Origin: Lacunisphaera sp.
GTDB lineage: Bacteria; Verrucomicrobiota; Verrucomicrobiia; Opitutales; Opitutaceae
Direction of reading: 5' to 3'
Assembly (NCBI GenBank): GCA_029945445.1
Contig: JAQSCO010000045.1
Span: 115,092 to 179,091, forward strand
DNA: 64,000 nucleotides
In this document: in pieces, positions 16,417-25,910 of the stretch
How positions within the stretch are numbered: the first letter of the stretch is position 1
Layout: the number at the start of each line of letters is the position of its first letter
Translations under genes and position numbers: made by a program
The notes under the pieces: generated by a model
The model's input: the letters and a program-made list of their open reading frames with translations, nothing else
The model's database searches: none
Told to the model about the DNA's origin: nothing

Positions 16417-17493
16417 ATGGCTCTGAACCGGCATTTAGGGCGGATCTACGCCCTTCGCCTGCGCGAAGCGGTGGTGGTCGGAGCCGCGTTCGGGTGCGCG
16501 GTGGGCGGCTTGGTGCTCAAGCCACCGCTGCTGGGTGCGGGGCTGGGCGCGATCTCCGGGACAATCGACATAACCGTGCTGATGGCGCTTATCGGAGGCG
16601 CCGAAACCTTCCTGCCCCGCACGCGGCTCGGTCGGGCCCTCGCGCGGATGCCCTTCCTCGCCGCCGTCGCGGTGAAGGCGGCGGCCTACCTGGCGGTGGT
16701 CTTGGCCGTGGTCGGCGGCCGGCTGGGACCGAGCGTCGCCCTGCTCACCGTCGATGCCGGCACCGCGCAGCTCATGGGTGCGCAATTCGAGTCAAACCTG
16801 CCGCGGGGGCTGCTGATCCCCGTGGCGACGCTGTTTGTGCTGCTGCTGGTCACGTTGCGGCAGGCGACGCAGCTGGTCGGCGAGCGCACCATGCGCGACA
16901 TCGTATATGGGCGATACCGCCGGCCGCGCCTCGAGGAGCGGTTTTTCCTGTTCGTGGACATCGTCGGCTCCACCCCCGTTGCCGAACGCCTCGGGCCGGT
17001 CTCGGTGCATCGCTACCTGAACCGGGTCTTCCTGCTCGCCTCCGACCCGATCGACCAGCACGACGGCGCCGTCGTGCAATACGTGGGCGACGAGATCATC
17101 GTAACCTGGAAGCTGGCGGAGGGCGGCGGCGGGGCGCGGCCGCTGGCCTGCCTCTTCGCCATCGAGGCGGCGGTCGCGGCCGCCGCGGCGGATTTCGAGC
17201 GCGAGTTCGGCACGATCCCCAGACTGCGCGCCGCGCTGCACGCGGGCGAGGTCGTCACGGGCGAGACCGGCGGCAGCCGGCGCGCGATCGTCTTCAATGG
17301 CGATGTGATGAACACCACCTCGCGGATCGAGAACGCCACCCGCACGCTCGGCCGGGCTTACCTGGTGTCGGAGGACGCGCTCAAGCGCATGGAGGGGACG
17401 GAGACCTATGCGCTGGAGGACATGGGGCCGCAGCAACTGCGCGGCAAGGAGGCGCGGCTGCGCGTGTTCGCCGTGTCTTTGCCCGGAAGGTAA
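16417..17493 (+). CDS. Membrane-bound class III adenylate/guanylate cyclase
   Basis: A 358-residue protein. Residues about 15-155 contain four or five hydrophobic helices. The C-terminal cyclase homology domain starts near 170: FFLFVDIVGSTPVAERLG holds the first metal-binding Asp, VVQYVGDEIIVTW the second, and FNGDVMNTTSRIENATRT the later nucleotide-binding strand. The position usually occupied by the substrate-selecting Lys (before TxGD) is Gln, so base specificity is uncertain. Membrane topology resembles MASE2-type or integral-membrane cyclases. A promoter-like element and the ATG at 16417 support this start. The next gene is convergent. Confidence 0.85.
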   Translation: MALNRHLGRIYALRLREAVVVGAAFGCAVGGLVLKPPLLGAGLGAISGTIDITVLMALIGGAETFLPRTRLGRALARMPFLAAVAVKAAAYLAVVLAVVGGRLGPSVALLTVDAGTAQLMGAQFESNLPRGLLIPVATLFVLLLVTLRQATQLVGERTMRDIVYGRYRRPRLEERFFLFVDIVGSTPVAERLGPVSVHRYLNRVFLLASDPIDQHDGAVVQYVGDEIIVTWKLAEGGGGARPLACLFAIEAAVAAAAADFEREFGTIPRLRAALHAGEVVTGETGGSRRAIVFNGDVMNTTSRIENATRTLGRAYLVSEDALKRMEGTETYALEDMGPQQLRGKEARLRVFAVSLPGR

Positions 17494-17532
17494 TGCAACG
17501 GCGCCGGCGGGCTGGTCTCGTGTCCGCCCATG

Positions 17533-18381
17533 TCACTGCCCTTTTGAGAGGCTCGCTTCGAGTATGCGCACGCGCCGGGCGCCCGGGCGCTGCGCGATCA
17601 CGCAGGTCTCCGGCAGGTTGCGCGGGTCGTGCATAGTCGCCTGCTGGAAACCGGCCTCGCGCATCAGTTCCAGGCCGTCCTCATTCGAGGCGAAGTGCAC
17701 GTGCATGCCTCCGCGCACGAAGCCCGCCAGCACCTTGCGGAAAATCCTGACGTTGAGGCTGGTGTTCCCGGTGCGCAGGTAGGCGTCCGAGAGATACAGG
17801 CCGTGGGGAAAACACTGCAGCTGCCGCGCGATGCGTGCCCAGAGCGCCCGCGCCACCGGCGGGTCCAGGTAGTTCATCAACCCTTCGGTGATGATCGCGG
17901 TGCCGACGTTGGGATTGAGCGTGGCCGCGACCGCGGCCAGCGAGCGCACGCCGGAGTCCGCCAGGGCGTCGAGCTCGACCACGGCGTGTTTTTCCGTGAG
18001 CAGGCCCGCCTTTCCCAGCAGGCCGCGCTTGGTCGCCACCATCGCCGGCAGGTCAGTTTCCAGATAGAGAATCCTCCCGCCGTAGCGCTTGGCCATGCGC
18101 AGCCCGCGGCCGGAGAGTCCCGCCGCGATCTCGATCACCTGCCCGACGCGGCCGGCCTCGATGGCGCGCGTGAGGATGCTGTCGATGCCCTGGTGCCGCG
18201 CCAGCATGAGGTCGTCAAAGGGCAGGCCGCCGATGGGTCGCAACGCGACGAGCAGCAGCTGAAAAAGGCGGTCGAGCCGTTTTCCGCGCGGGGTCGCCAG
18301 CACCTCGTGCGAGAGGCCGAGGCGATACCACATATAACCTGTGGCGTAGGCGGTGGGGCTGATTTTTTCGGACTCGCTCAT
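17533..18381 (-). CDS. LCM-family (PPM1-type) SAM-dependent methyltransferase
   Basis: A 282-residue protein starting at ATG 18381. It resembles the leucine carboxyl methyltransferase family: ARHQGIDSILTRAIEAG, then QVIEIAAGLSGRGLRMAKRY as the SAM-binding motif I, YLETDLPAMVATKRGLL as motif II and ITEGLMNYLDPPVARALW as the conserved post-motif. Bacterial members methylate diverse small molecules; the substrate cannot be read from sequence. The gene follows the CPA2 antiporter on the same strand (53 bases apart) and could be its operon partner. An alternative upstream ATG at 18423 adds 14 residues inside the spacer. Confidence 0.8.
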   Translation of the reverse strand: MSESEKISPTAYATGYMWYRLGLSHEVLATPRGKRLDRLFQLLLVALRPIGGLPFDDLMLARHQGIDSILTRAIEAGRVGQVIEIAAGLSGRGLRMAKRYGGRILYLETDLPAMVATKRGLLGKAGLLTEKHAVVELDALADSGVRSLAAVAATLNPNVGTAIITEGLMNYLDPPVARALWARIARQLQCFPHGLYLSDAYLRTGNTSLNVRIFRKVLAGFVRGGMHVHFASNEDGLELMREAGFQQATMHDPRNLPETCVIAQRPGARRVRILEASLSKGQ

Positions 18382-18433
18382 GCCGTAAACAGGCCGGCCC
18401 AATATCTGGCAAGGGCCCTGCATTTCTTCATCT

Positions 18434-20713
18434 TCATTTCCGCAGCGCGCCCTTGAAGTTTGCGATCTGGTCCGGGCTGCCGAGCACGAGCACGTCGTCG
18501 CCCGTGAAGAGCTTCTCCTCGCCGCCGGGATTGAGGATGCGCACGCCGCCGCGGTTGATGCCCGCCACCTGCAGCCCGTAGGCGCGGCTCAGCGCCACCT
18601 CGGCCAGCGTGCGGCCGTGCAGCCCGCAGCCCGGCGGCAGTTCGACCGCCTGCATGCGCACCTCGTCGAAGGTTGAGGCGCTCGGCGCGCCCGAGGCCTG
18701 CTGGAGGAATTCCTTGCCGGCCACCACCTGCTTCGGGTCGCCGAGCAGCAGCACCTTGTCGCGCGGGTAAAGGATCATGTCGCCCGTCGGGTTGCCCACC
18801 ATCACGCCCTGGCGCTCGACGCCGGCCACCGTGCAGCCGAAGCGCGTGCGCAGCCCGAGCTCGCCCAGCGTGCGGCCGCGGCAGTCGGCCAGGTCCGGGA
18901 GCATGCAGTCCGTCAGCGTCAGGTTCCAGTCGCTGTGTGCGGCCATCCACGGCGCCGTTGTGCCGGTGAACTTCTGGTCGCCGGATGTCAGCATCTCCGC
19001 CAGCTCCACCTCGAGCATGCTGTGCCAGTAGATGAGCCGGCGCCGCAGCACCAGGAAGACGAGCGCCACGAACCCCAGCGCCAGCAGCGGCAGCCAGCGC
19101 GCCATGCCGCTGATGGGCAGCAGCGCGCTCAGCCAGAGGAAAAGCAGCAGGCCGGCCCCGAGCTTGAGGCCGGTCTCGACCATCGGGGCCAGCTGCGCCG
19201 CCTTGGGGTGGCCCTGCGTGCTGACCTGCGCGAAGAGCAGCGACAGGGCGGAGACGTTGCGCCAGATGGCGACGACCGGCGCGATCGCCACCAGCACCAG
19301 CCCGCTCCAGAAAATCAGTTCGGCCCCGCGCGGGAAGCTCCGCTCCACCGGCAGGTAGTCCCGCACCAGGCCGAACATCTGTTCCGAGAACACCAGCAGC
19401 CCGGTCACGAGCAGCATCTCCACGCCGACCTGCACGAAGCGCTTCTTGCTCAGCTGCCAGAGCACGTTCTGGCGTTCGTGCTGCTGCAGGCGCTCCAGCC
19501 AGCGGTGATAATACTCCTCCCAATCCTCCAGCCATTTCGGCTGCCGTGCGGCCACCCAGCCGCTGATGGCCTCCGCGCGGCGCGTCAGCACCGGCCCGGC
19601 GAGCGTCGTGATCAGCGACACGCCGACGGCCAGCGCCTGGAACTTCGCCGGCAGCGCGCCCGCGGCCACGCCGAACTGGGCGATGATGAAGGAGAATTCA
19701 CCGAGCGGCGTGACCGAGAGGCCGACCCGCAGCGACTCCCGCGTCGAGCCGCCGATGAGGAGCACGCCCGTGGTCACCGCGAGCGGCCGGGCCACGAGCA
19801 CGAAGGCGCCGATGCCGAGGATCAGCAGCCACGAGTCCGCCATCGCCTGCAGGTCGATCAGCATGCCGATCGAGACAAAGAACACCGCGCTGAACACGTC
19901 GCGCATCCCCTCGAAGGCGCGCCCAATCTGCGTCTTGTGCGGCGTCTCGGCCACGATGGCGCCGAGCATGAAGGCGCCGAGCGCCAGCGAGAAACCCGCC
20001 TTGTCCGCCAGGAACGCCAGCACGAACAGCAGGCCCGCCACCACGATGGTCGGCAGCTCCTCGCCCGCGCTGAGGCTCATCTTCTTGAGCAACCACGGCA
20101 CCAGGAGCATGCCGCCGATGCCGGCCAGGGCGATGAAGGCCCCGAGCAGGCCCAGCGTCGTGCCGAGCGAGGCCGAGTGGGTGCCACCGATCGACACGAG
20201 CGAGTTGAGGATCGTCAGCATCACGATCGCCACCACGTCCTCCAGCACCGCGACCCCCATGGCCATCTGGCCGGTCTTCTCGTGCGTCAGGCCGGTCTCA
20301 AGCAGGATCTTGCTGATGATCGCCGAGCTGGAAACCATCAGCATCGCCGCCAGGAAGGCCGTCTCCACCGGGCTGAAGCCGATCGCCCCGCCGAGCACGC
20401 GGGTCAGGTTATACATCACGATGGCGCCGGTGAAGGTCGCCAGCACGAGCGACAGGCCGAGCCGCCGGAGCTTGCGCAGGCTCAGCCCCATGCCGATCGA
20501 GAACATCAGGAAGATCAACCCGACCTGCGCCAGGGTCTCGATCCGCTCCTTGTCCGTCACCAGTGAGAAAGGCGGCGTATGCGGACCGATAAGCACGCCC
20601 GCCACGAGGAAGCCGACCACGACGGACAGCCCGATGCGGTGGCAGGCCCAACCCACCAGCCCGGCGACGAGCATGACCACCGCGAGATCCTGGATGAAGT
20701 CGATTCCGTGCAT
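18434..20713 (-). CDS. CPA2 cation:proton antiporter (KefB type) with two C-terminal RCK_C domains
   Basis: About 759 residues from ATG 20713. Residues 1-390 form a Na/H exchanger domain of KefB type with some 12 membrane helices (GFLVAGVLIGPHTPPFS, LMFSIGMGLSLRKLRRLG, LEDVVAIVMLTI, LGAFMLGAIVAETPH). A further set of helices spans about 470-570. The C-terminal third has two RCK_C (TrkA_C) domains, about 590-675 and 681-759. No nucleotide-binding RCK_N is present, unlike E. coli KefB. RCK_C domains bind ligands; in some Firmicutes transporters the ligand is c-di-AMP. The start of the divergent msrC region lies beyond a repeat at 20772. Confidence 0.9.
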   Translation of the reverse strand: MHGIDFIQDLAVVMLVAGLVGWACHRIGLSVVVGFLVAGVLIGPHTPPFSLVTDKERIETLAQVGLIFLMFSIGMGLSLRKLRRLGLSLVLATFTGAIVMYNLTRVLGGAIGFSPVETAFLAAMLMVSSSAIISKILLETGLTHEKTGQMAMGVAVLEDVVAIVMLTILNSLVSIGGTHSASLGTTLGLLGAFIALAGIGGMLLVPWLLKKMSLSAGEELPTIVVAGLLFVLAFLADKAGFSLALGAFMLGAIVAETPHKTQIGRAFEGMRDVFSAVFFVSIGMLIDLQAMADSWLLILGIGAFVLVARPLAVTTGVLLIGGSTRESLRVGLSVTPLGEFSFIIAQFGVAAGALPAKFQALAVGVSLITTLAGPVLTRRAEAISGWVAARQPKWLEDWEEYYHRWLERLQQHERQNVLWQLSKKRFVQVGVEMLLVTGLLVFSEQMFGLVRDYLPVERSFPRGAELIFWSGLVLVAIAPVVAIWRNVSALSLLFAQVSTQGHPKAAQLAPMVETGLKLGAGLLLFLWLSALLPISGMARWLPLLALGFVALVFLVLRRRLIYWHSMLEVELAEMLTSGDQKFTGTTAPWMAAHSDWNLTLTDCMLPDLADCRGRTLGELGLRTRFGCTVAGVERQGVMVGNPTGDMILYPRDKVLLLGDPKQVVAGKEFLQQASGAPSASTFDEVRMQAVELPPGCGLHGRTLAEVALSRAYGLQVAGINRGGVRILNPGGEEKLFTGDDVLVLGSPDQIANFKGALRK

Positions 20714-20771
20714 GGTGCCGTTGCTGCCCCTAAGACGGCACAACCATTCCATCCGTCAAGCCCGCAGGACA

Positions 20772-20840
20772 GGTGGAATGCGGCCTCCGGACGCGTTTGC
20801 TTGTTCTCCGATCAACCCGTCACGGAGGCCGGGTTCCACC
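20772..20840. repeat. REPIN-like palindrome, family E copy 1
   Basis: Inverted halves with conserved 9-base loop GCCTCCGGA or GCCTCCGTG. The left stem is AATGCG/CGCGTT, the right AACCCG/CGGGTT-type. The right end touches the msrC stop codon. Confidence 0.75.
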
Positions 20841-21344
20841 CTAATCCGCCAGCCGGCTAAGATCCGATCCCTTCAGGAAAATCTCCGCCGTCGCGGCGAG
20901 GCCCACCGCGTCCGCCTGGTCGAAACGGGCCAAGCTCGGGCTGTCGAGATCGAGCACGCCGATCAGCTTGCCCTCCTGCACCAGCGGCACGACGACCTCC
21001 GATCTCGACGCATGGTCGCAGGCGATGTGGCCGGGAAACTTCTCCACGTCCAGCACCACGATGGTTTCGCGCTGCTGCGCCGCCGTGCCGCACACGCCGC
21101 GCCCGAGCTTGATGCGCACGCACGCCACCTTGCCCTGAAACGGCCCGAGCACCAGTTCGCCGCCGCGCAGGAAATAGAAGCCCGCCCAGTTGAGGTCTGG
21201 CAGCCCCTGCCACAGCAGGGCCGCCGCGTTGGCGGCGTTGGCCAGCCCGTCGCGTTCGCCGGCCAACAAGCCGCCGAGTTGGGCGTTCAATTCGCGGTAA
21301 AGCTCTGCCTTCGTGGCTCCGGCGCTCGTCTTGACGGTGAACAT
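20841..21344 (-). CDS. msrC: Free methionine-(R)-sulfoxide reductase (GAF-type)
   Basis: A 167-residue single-domain GAF protein from ATG 21344. It shows the fRMsr signature: NWAGFYFLRGGELVLGPFQG, GRGVCGTAAQQRETIVV with the first active-site Cys, FPGHIACDHASRSEVVVPL with the second Cys, and GVLDLDSPS near the end. The enzyme reduces free L-methionine-(R)-sulfoxide using thioredoxin. The start was set at MFTVKTSAG because upstream codons look like non-coding sequence. The divergent neighbour is mreB. The stop codon abuts a family E palindrome. Confidence 0.92.
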   Translation of the reverse strand: MFTVKTSAGATKAELYRELNAQLGGLLAGERDGLANAANAAALLWQGLPDLNWAGFYFLRGGELVLGPFQGKVACVRIKLGRGVCGTAAQQRETIVVLDVEKFPGHIACDHASRSEVVVPLVQEGKLIGVLDLDSPSLARFDQADAVGLAATAEIFLKGSDLSRLAD

Positions 21345-21445
21345 GCCTTCAGCGAAGCCATCCGCGCCACTTCCGCCAGTTTGTTTTGGCGGAAAACCGG
21401 ACCGCCCCACCCGGCGTTAATCTCTTCGGGCCAACGAGTTTGCTT

Positions 21446-21476
21446 TTGACAATTTCGCCGGCGGCCCGCTTGTATT
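21446..21476 (+). promoter_or_regulatory. Possible promoter of the mre operon
   Basis: Consensus -35 TTGACA at 21446-21451; the best -10 is TGTATT (21471-21476) with a long 19-base spacer. It lies 25 bases ahead of the mreB start. Confidence 0.45.
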
Positions 21477-21500
21477 CTTCAACCCCCCGCCACCGCCACA

Positions 21501-22526
<1,026 letters not shown>

Positions 22527-22556
22527 GTCCGGCCCGGCTGATCCGCCGTCCGCGCC

Positions 22557-23393
22557 GTGCTCCCGAAACGCTACGATCAGGCCCGTCCGTTCGCCACGCT
22601 GGGCATCCTCCTGCTCGGGTGGCTGCTGCTGCCGCTCGTCCTGAAGGTTTTCACGCGCGCCACCTTCTTCGAGATCCAGGCCCCGCTGGTCGTGGCCGAT
22701 TCCTACGCCGAGGACCTGCGCAACTTCTGGTCAAACCGCCTGCACTCGAAGGACGAGTTGCTCAAGGCCGGCCATGACCTCGCGGGGCTGTTCGCCGAGT
22801 ATTCCTACAGCACCCAGCAGAACGCCGAGCTGCAGGCCGAGATCCTCCGCATGGAGAACCTGCTCAACCTGCCGCCGCTGCCGGCCTTCCGCTTCGAACC
22901 GGCCCGCGTGGCCCGGCGCGACTTCTCGGGCTGGTGGCAGCGCATGGTCATCCGCAAGGGCTCGAACTACGGCATCCCCGTCGGCGCGCCCGTGGTTTTC
23001 TCCGGCGGCGTCGTCGGCCGCGTGACCGAGGTCCACCAATACACCGCCGTCGTCGACCTCATCACCAGCCCGACCTTCCGCCTCGCCGCCACCGTCTCCG
23101 GCGACAACCGCCCGTTCAGCTACCAGGGCGGCCTCAACGACGCCTTCAAGTCCCCGCGCGGCGCCGCGGAATTCGTCCCGCTCGACGTCTTCGCCACCCG
23201 GACGGACCCCAGGCGCGTCGTCACCTCCGGCCTTGGCGGCGTGTTCCCGGGCGGGCTCACCATCGGCGTGATCTCCAGCCTCGAGTCGAGCGGCGACGGC
23301 CTCTTCAAGGTCGGCGAGGTCGCGCTCGACGAGCGCCTCGGCTCGCTCACCGAGGTCACCGTGCTCGTGCCGCTGAATCCGGAGGACAAGTGA
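22557..23393 (+). CDS. mreC: Rod-shape-determining protein MreC
   Basis: A 278-residue protein with GTG start at 22557. An N-terminal membrane helix (about 13-30) is followed by a predicted coiled coil (NAELQAEILRMENLL, about 85-102) and the beta-barrel MreC core: MVIRKGSNYGIPVGAPVVFS, GGVVGRVTEVHQYTAVVDLI and GLGGVFPGGLTIGVI. MreC is the periplasmic scaffold of the elongasome and binds PBP2. It follows mreB by 30 bases and its stop overlaps the mreD start (ATGA). Confidence 0.93.
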   Translation: MLPKRYDQARPFATLGILLLGWLLLPLVLKVFTRATFFEIQAPLVVADSYAEDLRNFWSNRLHSKDELLKAGHDLAGLFAEYSYSTQQNAELQAEILRMENLLNLPPLPAFRFEPARVARRDFSGWWQRMVIRKGSNYGIPVGAPVVFSGGVVGRVTEVHQYTAVVDLITSPTFRLAATVSGDNRPFSYQGGLNDAFKSPRGAAEFVPLDVFATRTDPRRVVTSGLGGVFPGGLTIGVISSLESSGDGLFKVGEVALDERLGSLTEVTVLVPLNPEDK

Positions 23394-23926
23394 TGCGCCG
23401 CTACGATCCCCGCTGGCTGATCGTCTTTGGCGCCAACCTCCTCCTCTGGTGGCTGGTCGGGCTGGCCAATGACGCCCTCGCGGGCAGCGCGGTCCACCTC
23501 TACGTCGGCGGGCTGTTCGTCGTCTACGCCTCGCTGCAGCTCGACCGCAAGCACGGCCTCATCGCCCTCGCGCTGACGGGCCTGATGTTCGATGCCGCCG
23601 CGCCGGTGCCCTTCGGCACGAGCCTCTTCCTGCTCGGGCTGGTGCACGCCACTCTGCTCTACGGCCGCCGGCAGTTCCCGCGCGAGGGCTCCGTCTTCGG
23701 CATCGTGGTCGCGCAACTGGCCAATCTTTTCCTCTTCATTGCGCTATCATTCCTGCTGGTCGGCGCCAACCCGCACCCGGCCGACGCCTGGCTGCGGCTT
23801 TTCGTCGACCTCCTCGCCTCCCAGCTGGCGATCCTCCTCATCGCGCCGTGGTTTCTCGCGCTGCAGGCGCGGGCGATGGAGCTGGCGCATATCCATCCCG
23901 AGACGGGACGTCGCGTGACGGTTTGA
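23393..23926 (+). CDS. mreD: Rod-shape-determining protein MreD
   Basis: A 177-residue very hydrophobic protein with five or six membrane helices, starting at the ATG that overlaps the mreC stop (ATGA). Recognisable MreD features are GLMFDAAAPVPFGTSLFLLG and the terminal APWFLALQ helix. Sequence conservation in this family is low and the call leans on position between mreC and mrdA. It helps anchor the elongasome. Confidence 0.85.
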   Translation: MRRYDPRWLIVFGANLLLWWLVGLANDALAGSAVHLYVGGLFVVYASLQLDRKHGLIALALTGLMFDAAAPVPFGTSLFLLGLVHATLLYGRRQFPREGSVFGIVVAQLANLFLFIALSFLLVGANPHPADAWLRLFVDLLASQLAILLIAPWFLALQARAMELAHIHPETGRRVTV

Positions 23927-23957
23927 GTTTCTCCCGCGCCTGCGTCCCTTTGCCGCC

Positions 23958-25910
23958 GTGAGCCGCCTCATCGAAACCCACCGCGCCCGCAACCCGCGGC
24001 TGTTCCTGTTCCATGGCATCGTCGCCGCCGTGGTGGCCCTGCTGGTCGGTGGCCTCGCCTACCGCCAGCTCTTCAAGACCATCCTCTACAGCGAGCGCGA
24101 GCGCATGCAGAACCAGCGCCGGGTCATCGTGCCCGGGCCGCGCGGCAACATCTACGACCGCGACGGCCAGGTCCTCGTCGGGAACCGCCCGCGCTTCTCG
24201 GTCGTCCTCGATCTCGCCGCGCTGCGCGAGGAGTTCCGGGCCGAATACAAGGCGGTCAAGGCCAACTACAGCAAGCTCGCGGCCGGCGAGCGGCCGGACA
24301 CCGACCAGATGGCCCGCATCGCCCGCGCCAGCGTCGCCCAGCGCTACCTCGACCGGGTCAACTTCATCCTCGGCCGCAACGAGAAGATCCGCGCCGCCGA
24401 CCTCCGGCGCCACATGGACAAGACGCTGCTGCTGCCCTTCGTGCTGCTCGACGATCTTTCCCCCGAGGAATACGCGCGCCTCATCGAGCGCCTGCCGGTC
24501 GATTCACCGGTGCAGGTCTACACCTCCAGCGTGCGTGATTATCCCCACGGTTCCGCCGCCGCCCACGCCCTCGGCTACATCGGCGCCAACAACGACCCGG
24601 AGTCCGAGGATTTCGGCGACGAGAGCCTGCGGACCTTCAAGATGAAGGGCACGGTCGGCCGCAGCGGGCTCGAGGAGATCTTCGACGACCAGCTGCAGGG
24701 CGAGACTGGCGGCGCGATCTACCTCGTGGATCCCGCCGGCTACAAGGTGCCGGGCAAGCCCCTCGAGCAGCGCCTGCCCGTGCAGGGCAGGAACCTCGTC
24801 ACCAGCCTCGACATCGAGCTCCAGGAAGCCGCGGAGACCGCCATGAAGGAACGCACCGGCGCCGCCGTGGCCCTCGACATCCGGACCGGCGAGGTGCTCG
24901 TGATGGTTTCCAAGCCGGACTACGATCCGCTCACCCGGGTGCCCAACCTGCCGCCGGAACGCGCCTTTGAGAAATCCGGCGTCTGGCTGAACCGCACGAT
25001 CCAAGGCCGGTATCCGCCGGGCTCGACCTTCAAGATCATCACCGCCATGGCCGGCCTGCGCAGCGGCGCGATTGATCCGGCCACCTCCCGGTCGCTCTGC
25101 CCGGGCTACCTCATGGTCGGCAACCGCCGCTTCCCCTGCTGGAACCACAACGGCCACGGCGAGCGCGATGTCGTCACGGCCATCCGCGATTCCTGCAACG
25201 TGTTTTTCTACAAATACGGGCTCGAGACCGGCCCCGAGCTCATCTCCGCCGAGGCCCAGCGCTTTGGCTACAACCATCCCACCGGCATCGAGCTGCCCTC
25301 CGAGTTCAAGAATCCGCGCATCGCCGATCCCGAATGGCGGCGCCAGCCCGCCAACTGGAAAGGCGCCAACCTGCCCGACGGTGTCTGGCGCCCCGGTGAC
25401 ACGGCCAACATCGCCATCGGCCAGGGCGACACCCTGATCACCCCGCTGCAGGCCGTCTGCATGGTCGCCTCCTTCGCCCGCGGCGAGACCGAGACCAAGC
25501 CCACCATTCTTCACGACCCGAACCGCCCCGCACAGCACACCGCCCCGATCGGCCTGTCCCCGTCCGACTACAACGTCATCCTCGAGGGCCTGAAGCAGTG
25601 CTACCAGATCGGCACCGCCCGCTTCGCCCGCGTCGAAGGCCTCAGCGGCGCCGCCAAGACCGGCACCGCGCAGAAGAAACCCATCGAGCTCGCCTGGACC
25701 ATCGCCTTCGCCCCGCTGGAAAATCCGCAGATCGCGATCGCCATCGTGCTCGAGGGCGACGAGGACGTGGCCTTCGGCGGCGGGGCCAACGCCGCGCCCG
25801 TGGCCAAGGCCATCCTCGAGGCGTGGAAGGCCAAACGCGAGCGCCCGCCCGAGGAGAAGGTGGAATTCAAGGTGAAGCCCCCGCCGGCAAAGAACCTCAA
25901 GATCCGCTGA
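23958..25910 (+). CDS. mrdA: Penicillin-binding protein 2 (elongasome transpeptidase)
   Basis: A 650-residue class B PBP with GTG start at 23958. One membrane helix (about 17-38), then the PBP dimerisation domain opening with RRVIVPGPRGNIYDRDGQVL, and a transpeptidase domain with the three active-site motifs: STFK in RYPPGSTFKIITAM (about residue 356), SCN in IRDSCNVFFYKYG and KTGTA in SGAAKTGTAQKKP. PBP2 cross-links peptidoglycan during elongation. No rodA follows in this operon; the next gene is convergent and ends one base away. Confidence 0.95.
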   Translation: MSRLIETHRARNPRLFLFHGIVAAVVALLVGGLAYRQLFKTILYSERERMQNQRRVIVPGPRGNIYDRDGQVLVGNRPRFSVVLDLAALREEFRAEYKAVKANYSKLAAGERPDTDQMARIARASVAQRYLDRVNFILGRNEKIRAADLRRHMDKTLLLPFVLLDDLSPEEYARLIERLPVDSPVQVYTSSVRDYPHGSAAAHALGYIGANNDPESEDFGDESLRTFKMKGTVGRSGLEEIFDDQLQGETGGAIYLVDPAGYKVPGKPLEQRLPVQGRNLVTSLDIELQEAAETAMKERTGAAVALDIRTGEVLVMVSKPDYDPLTRVPNLPPERAFEKSGVWLNRTIQGRYPPGSTFKIITAMAGLRSGAIDPATSRSLCPGYLMVGNRRFPCWNHNGHGERDVVTAIRDSCNVFFYKYGLETGPELISAEAQRFGYNHPTGIELPSEFKNPRIADPEWRRQPANWKGANLPDGVWRPGDTANIAIGQGDTLITPLQAVCMVASFARGETETKPTILHDPNRPAQHTAPIGLSPSDYNVILEGLKQCYQIGTARFARVEGLSGAAKTGTAQKKPIELAWTIAFAPLENPQIAIAIVLEGDEDVAFGGGANAAPVAKAILEAWKAKRERPPEEKVEFKVKPPPAKNLKIR